NCBI GenBank assembly: GCA_016782355.1
Contig: JADHYP010000049.1
Span: 1 to 9,142, forward strand
DNA from: Candidatus Syntropharchaeum sp.
GTDB lineage: Archaea > Halobacteriota > Syntropharchaeia > Alkanophagales > Methanospirareceae
Length of the DNA stretch: 9,142 nt
Reading direction: 5' to 3'
In this document: one piece after another, positions 6,673 to 9,142 of the stretch
Numbering within the stretch: position 1 is the stretch's first letter
Layout: the number at the start of each line of letters is the position of its first letter
Translations under genes and position numbers: made by a program
The notes under the pieces: model-generated
Told to the model about the DNA's origin: nothing
The model's database searches: none
The model's input: the letters and a program-made list of their open reading frames with translations, nothing else

Positions 6673-7314
6673 TTACAGAAATGGTAAAATGCTTTCATTT
6701 CGTGAAACTTTTGATATTTTCAATTCGTTAACTTTCTTAAAAATATCCGCACTTACACTTTTTATTGGTCTATTTCCATCTATCAAAAATGTGTTACTCT
6801 CTTCCTTAGCTAATTCGTGATAAATCTCTCGAATTTTTTCGAGTTTATCAATTTCTTCGTATAATTCTACGTGAAATCTTTGTGTGTGAATCCTTTTCAC
6901 ACAGATAAACGGAGGGGTATCAATTATAAATGTCAAATCAGGTGTAATACTTTTTTCGTTGATCCCTTTTAGCCAATCTATATCAACTTCTAATGATTGA
7001 AACGCATAAGAAGATAGCCGGTATCTATCTGATATTACAATCACACCTTTGTCCAAAAGATCCAAAATAGTATTGTTGATATGTAACATTCTATCAGCCG
7101 CGAAAAGCAATGCAAGTGTTTTTGCATCAACCTCTAATTCTTTTCTCAATACCCCGCGTATCAAAGAACCAATCAAACCATCTGTTGGTTCCTTTGTTAA
7201 ATAAACCTCATATCCTTTCTTTTCCAACCATTTTTTCAATTCAAAAGATTGCGTTGAAAGCCCAGACCCGTCCAACCCTTCAAAAACAATAAAAGGCATT
7301 CTTTTTGTTTCCAT
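6673..7314 (-). CDS. Thymidylate-kinase-like protein with a substituted Walker A lysine
   Basis: The 213-residue protein has normal Tmk length and layout. It has an N-terminal P-loop region FIVFEGLDGSGLSTQ (residues 8-22), KEPTDG (41-46) in the place of the dTMP-binding REP/KEP motif, LFAADR (70-75), the ISDRYRLSSYAFQS block with Asp96-Arg97-Tyr98, and a lid/helix region ending ELYEEIDKLEKIREIY. The family phosphorylates dTMP to dTDP with ATP. The P-loop lysine that contacts the ATP phosphates is Leu19 here (codon CTT), which cannot arise from a lysine codon by one base change. It may be a catalytically altered or non-kinase paralogue, so the ordinary name should be used with care. The start ATG 7314 has a GGGGG run five bases upstream. 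A second in-frame ATG at 7299 (MPFIVFEG) is possible. The gene is much AT-richer than the flanking metabolic genes and has its own TATA box. Confidence 0.83.
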   Translation of the reverse strand: METKRMPFIVFEGLDGSGLSTQSFELKKWLEKKGYEVYLTKEPTDGLIGSLIRGVLRKELEVDAKTLALLFAADRMLHINNTILDLLDKGVIVISDRYRLSSYAFQSLEVDIDWLKGINEKSITPDLTFIIDTPPFICVKRIHTQRFHVELYEEIDKLEKIREIYHELAKEESNTFLIDGNRPIKSVSADIFKKVNELKISKVSRNESILPFL

Positions 7315-7375
7315 TTATTCCCCCTTTTTGTTCATTTTTTATTTTATACACAAATTCTTTTTACATTCTTTTCCC

Positions 7376-7389
7376 AATTTATAAATATT
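7376..7389 (-). promoter_or_regulatory. Archaeal TATA box for the tmk-dcd-like unit
   Basis: On the minus strand AATATTTATAAATT contains TTTATAAA, a very good archaeal TATA box. Standard spacing puts transcription start near 7355, leaving a leader of about 40 bases. A weaker GTATAAAAT lies closer to the gene (around 7341-7350). Confidence 0.6.
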
Positions 7390-7644
7390 ATTCTTGACTT
7401 TCGCCATTATATAGATTAAGGTGTTTTTAGCTATTTCGAAAGGATGTTCTTTTCTGAATTTCGGAAAGCGATGAACCTGCAAATAATATCCGTCATGCAT
7501 TCATGTCCGTATGTGCATATTATAAACCGCCCTATTCTCCTTCTGTCTCGATTTAGCATGAAAAAGACGATGATGTGGAGTAACAGTGCTTCCATTCCTT
7601 TTTGCTTTGCTCTGTTCCTCCCGTAGCAGTGCGTACAGACGGTC
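7390..7644. other. Gene-free stretch between the tmk promoter and a transposase remnant
   Basis: I see no supportable gene here. Short open frames exist on both strands (for example 7431-7709 minus and 7444-7626 plus), but their translations are Cys/Met/Ile-rich with no motif and they overlap each other. The part nearest 7644 may be non-coding end sequence of the decayed IS1634-like element. I found no inverted repeat or RNA fold I could defend. Confidence 0.5.
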
Positions 7645-7818
7645 TTATCCATAACAGGTGCAATACATCTGCTCATACTCACGTCCGAGCAATGCGAGGA
7701 TTTTTCCATGAATTGGTCTTAAGTTCAAGACCTGCACCATCTCAGATTCCCTGTAAAGGACAGTAATTCCCTCAAACACCTGAAAAACACGTCTCATCGT
7801 TGGTTTCTTCGTTCTCCA
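7645..7818 (-). pseudogene. C-terminal fragment of an IS1634/IS4-like transposase
   Basis: The minus-strand frame gives TKKPTMRRVFQVFEGITVL, then VLNLRPIHGKILALLGREYE and a stop at TAA 7645-7647. PTMRxVFQxFEGI followed by a KILxLLGxxYExxY ending is the C-terminus I associate with IS1634-group DDE transposases. Only about 57 residues of a protein normally several hundred long remain, with no catalytic residues. The frame continues a few residues upstream to an ATG at 7836, but those residues do not look homologous. It is a second, older insertion-sequence scar bordering the island. Confidence 0.6.
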
Positions 7819-7846
7819 GGAACATACTGCTGGCAAAGAAAAAAAG

Positions 7847-7855
7847 TTTTATATG
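7847..7855 (+). promoter_or_regulatory. TATA box for the microprotein-Yip1-SppA unit
   Basis: TTTTATATG, preceded by an A-rich run, lies about 29 bases before the ATG at 7880. That is the usual TATA-to-start spacing in archaea, so the microprotein mRNA may be leaderless or nearly so. Confidence 0.6.
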
Positions 7856-7879
7856 GAGACTTCAAGACCTTTTATTAGT

Positions 7880-7966
7880 ATGAAAGAAAAAACGACAAAA
7901 GTTTGTCCTATATGTGGGCGCCCTAAGCTATATTACGAATATGCAAAAAACAGGGAGAGAGAATAA
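7880..7966 (+). CDS. 28-residue CxxC zinc-ribbon-type microprotein
   Basis: ATG 7880 opens a frame of 28 codons ending TAA 7964-7966. The product begins MKEKTTKVCPICGRPKLYYE and is strongly charged (Lys, Arg, Glu). CPICGRPKLYY is a typical half zinc-ribbon knuckle (CPxCG), which may bind zinc as a dimer or together with a partner. Support for it being real: a TATA box at the right distance upstream, the stop codon directly abutting the ATG of the Yip1 gene (TAAATG), and an AGGGAG run near its end that could serve the next gene. It falls below normal gene-calling length. Function unknown; regulatory or membrane-partner roles are guesses. Confidence 0.65.
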   Translation: MKEKTTKVCPICGRPKLYYEYAKNRERE

Positions 7967-8566
7967 ATGACTGATTTGTTAGAAAATATTTTCGGGACTT
8001 TGTTCAGCCCTGCTTCTACGTTCAGACGAATGTTAGAAGAGAGAACAACAGTAACTATCGCGGCTATAATAGTTCTAATCGCAGGTATTTGTAGTGGAGA
8101 AGGGAGTATATTAATGCAAAACGCGCTCATGTCCCTGTTTGCAGAGTTTCCGGGTTTTGAGGTAGTGCAGCTCTCACCGGCTGCGTCCATAATCTTAAGC
8201 GTAGTTAGCGGATTTATTGGCTGGGTCGTTATCGCAGGCATACTTCACGTGGTAGCAAAGATTCTGGGAGGAAAGGGCGTTTTCACAGAAATGCTGGTTC
8301 TAATGGGTTTTGCTGCGCTTCCAAACGTATTCCAGGCTCCAATCGGTTTAGTCGTCATACTTTCCGGGGGTTTGACTGGAGCATTCATAGCTCTCGGTTT
8401 GAGCGGCATTTTAGCGATCTGGATTTTGATACTGGACGTTCTCGCGATTAGAGAGGCACATAAGTTCTCAACCGGTAGGGCAATTGCAACTCTCGTTCTT
8501 CCTTTTGTGGTTCTTATAGTGCTGGTGTTTATGCTCATGATCGGTATTTTTTTGACGTTGGGGTAA
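7967..8566 (+). CDS. Yip1-domain multi-pass membrane protein
   Basis: This is a 199-residue, highly hydrophobic protein with about five membrane segments (roughly residues 29-43, 71-97, 106-124, 126-161 and 173-198). The N-terminal LFSPASTFRRMLEER just before the first segment, and FTEMLVLMGFAALPNVF before the middle segments, match the Yip1/YIF1-like family of prokaryotic membrane proteins. The prokaryotic members have no firmly known biochemical role. There is no signal peptidase site, and the protein is expected in the cytoplasmic membrane. The start ATG 7967 directly follows the microprotein stop, so translation is probably coupled. The sppA start lies 27 bases after its stop, in the same direction. 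A shared role with the SppA protease at the membrane is an inference from layout. Confidence 0.78.
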   Translation: MTDLLENIFGTLFSPASTFRRMLEERTTVTIAAIIVLIAGICSGEGSILMQNALMSLFAEFPGFEVVQLSPAASIILSVVSGFIGWVVIAGILHVVAKILGGKGVFTEMLVLMGFAALPNVFQAPIGLVVILSGGLTGAFIALGLSGILAIWILILDVLAIREAHKFSTGRAIATLVLPFVVLIVLVFMLMIGIFLTLG

Positions 8567-8581
8567 CAAAATTATATATAT

Positions 8582-8586
8582 GGAGG
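8582..8586 (+). promoter_or_regulatory. Ribosome binding site deciding the sppA start
   Basis: GGAGG lies 7 bases before ATG 8594, the strongest Shine-Dalgarno match in the window, and it fixes the start of the SppA gene. Confidence 0.7.
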
Positions 8587-8593
8587 AGTGTAA

Positions 8594-9142
8594 ATGGAGA
8601 GCATTAAAGCAGTAATGGAAAACAAAAGAAAAGTCATCGCATTGCTCTTAATAGGTCTTTGTTTGATTTCCACGGTGATAGGAATTGCCATTGTAGCGAA
8701 TTTTGATAGCGGTGGCATAGGCGGTGATAAAATAGCAATAATCAGCATTGAAGGCGCAATCGTGGGTGGTAGTGGTGGTGGATTTGGGATATTTGGTTCG
8801 GAATCAGGTGCAGACGATATTGCAAAGCTGATAAAACGTGCGGGCGAAGACCCCTCTGTAAGGGCAATCATACTCAGGATAAATAGCCCTGGAGGAAGCG
8901 CTGCCGCATCTCAAGAATTACACGCAGAGGTATGTAAGGCGCAAGAAAATGGGAAGATAGTTGTGACTTCGATGAGCGACGTAGCAACTTCCGGCGGGTA
9001 TTACGTTGCCTGTGCGTCAGACAAAATAGTTGCGAATCCCGGGACGATAACCGGGAGCATTGGCGTGATCTTTTCTCAATTGCAGTACTCTGAGCTGCTT
9101 GAGGAGTATGGAATACGGGCTAACGTCATCAAGAGCGGTAAA
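8594..9142 (+). CDS. sppA: Signal peptide peptidase SppA-type membrane serine protease (partial, 3' end cut)
   Basis: The first 183 residues of an SppA (S49 family) protease are present. Residues about 14-36 form one membrane anchor. A Gly-rich stretch follows (near 54-72), then the ClpP/crotonase-like core: DDIAKLIKRAGEDPSVRAII, LRINSPGGSAAASQELH, SDVATSGGYYVACASDKI with the nucleophile Ser133, and NPGTITGSIGVIF. In the short single-domain SppA form, the general-base Lys lies about 52 residues after the Ser, in a GxxKD context. The window ends at SGK (residue 183), so that Lys is expected just past the edge. The enzyme degrades leftover signal peptides and other membrane-embedded peptides, with its active site outside the cytoplasm. 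It is downstream of the Yip1 gene and probably in its operon. Confidence 0.92.
   Translation, partial: MESIKAVMENKRKVIALLLIGLCLISTVIGIAIVANFDSGGIGGDKIAIISIEGAIVGGSGGGFGIFGSESGADDIAKLIKRAGEDPSVRAIILRINSPGGSAAASQELHAEVCKAQENGKIVVTSMSDVATSGGYYVACASDKIVANPGTITGSIGVIFSQLQYSELLEEYGIRANVIKSGK

Noticed and set aside
6389..6820. Plus-strand open frame of 143 residues overlapping the dcd-like and tmk-like genes
   Set aside because: It is antisense to two genes with clear family motifs, its Ser/Phe/Leu-rich translation has no recognisable domain, and it has no ribosome site.
7431..7709. Minus-strand open frame of 92 residues in the gap after the transposase fragment
   Set aside because: The residue mix is odd (many Cys, Met, Arg), there is no motif, and it overlaps the transposase fragment in another frame.
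8570..8581. TATA-like attatatatatg between the Yip1 and sppA genes
   Set aside because: It lies only about 18-20 bases before the sppA ATG, so transcription would begin at or inside the gene. The good GGAGG there implies a longer mRNA read through from upstream.
8572..8871. Minus-strand open frame of 99 residues inside sppA
   Set aside because: It is a shadow of the SppA coding frame with low-complexity Pro/Ile/Ser content.
1..9142. CRISPR array, tRNA, rRNA or other structured RNA
   Set aside because: Reading both strands I saw no regularly spaced repeats, no tRNA cloverleaf signature and no rRNA-like sequence.

Overview
The window comes from a methanogen-related euryarchaeon. The evidence is a methanogenesis marker 16 protein next to cysteate synthase (the cysteate route to coenzyme M known from Methanosarcinales/Methanomicrobiales-type archaea), archaeal TATA boxes with short leaders, and archaeal-type SppA, Yip1 and 5'-deoxyadenosine deaminase proteins. 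ISL3- and IS1634-like transposase remnants fit Methanosarcinales, ANME or alkane-oxidising relatives, but the species cannot be fixed from this sequence.

Layout. (1) Bases 1-2681, plus strand: the tail of an unrecognised gene, then the DUF39/ferredoxin protein Mmp16, then cysteate synthase, with gaps of 1 and 13 bases, so probably one transcript. The pair looks like a coenzyme M biosynthesis unit: cysteate synthase makes an early intermediate, and the DUF39-ferredoxin protein is a good candidate for the reductive thiolation at the end. (2) Bases 2682-5357, plus strand: a promoter whose TATA box lies inside a perfect 7-base inverted repeat drives hemL (tetrapyrrole precursor synthesis) and then a 5'-deoxyadenosine/SAH-type deaminase. 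(3) Bases 5358-7836: an AT-rich accessory island made largely of broken genes. In order it holds a decayed PIN toxin and the tail of its antitoxin (minus), an ISL3-family element with a large in-frame deletion in its transposase (plus), a dCTP-deaminase-like gene cut off at the element's right end (minus), an intact thymidylate-kinase-like gene whose Walker A lysine is replaced by leucine (minus), about 250 bases with no gene, and the C-terminal piece of an IS1634/IS4-like transposase (minus). The genes on the two sides of the ISL3 element are different and each is cut at its edge, so it marks a rearrangement rather than a simple insertion. (4) Bases 7837-9142, plus strand: a promoter, a 28-residue CxxC microprotein not found by normal gene-length cut-offs, a Yip1-type membrane protein abutting it, and the start of an SppA-type membrane serine protease that runs off the window. 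These three look like one membrane-associated operon.

The most interesting points are the CoM-linked neighbourhood of Mmp16, the lysine-less thymidylate kinase paired with a dCTP-deaminase-like gene, and the microprotein-Yip1-SppA cluster.
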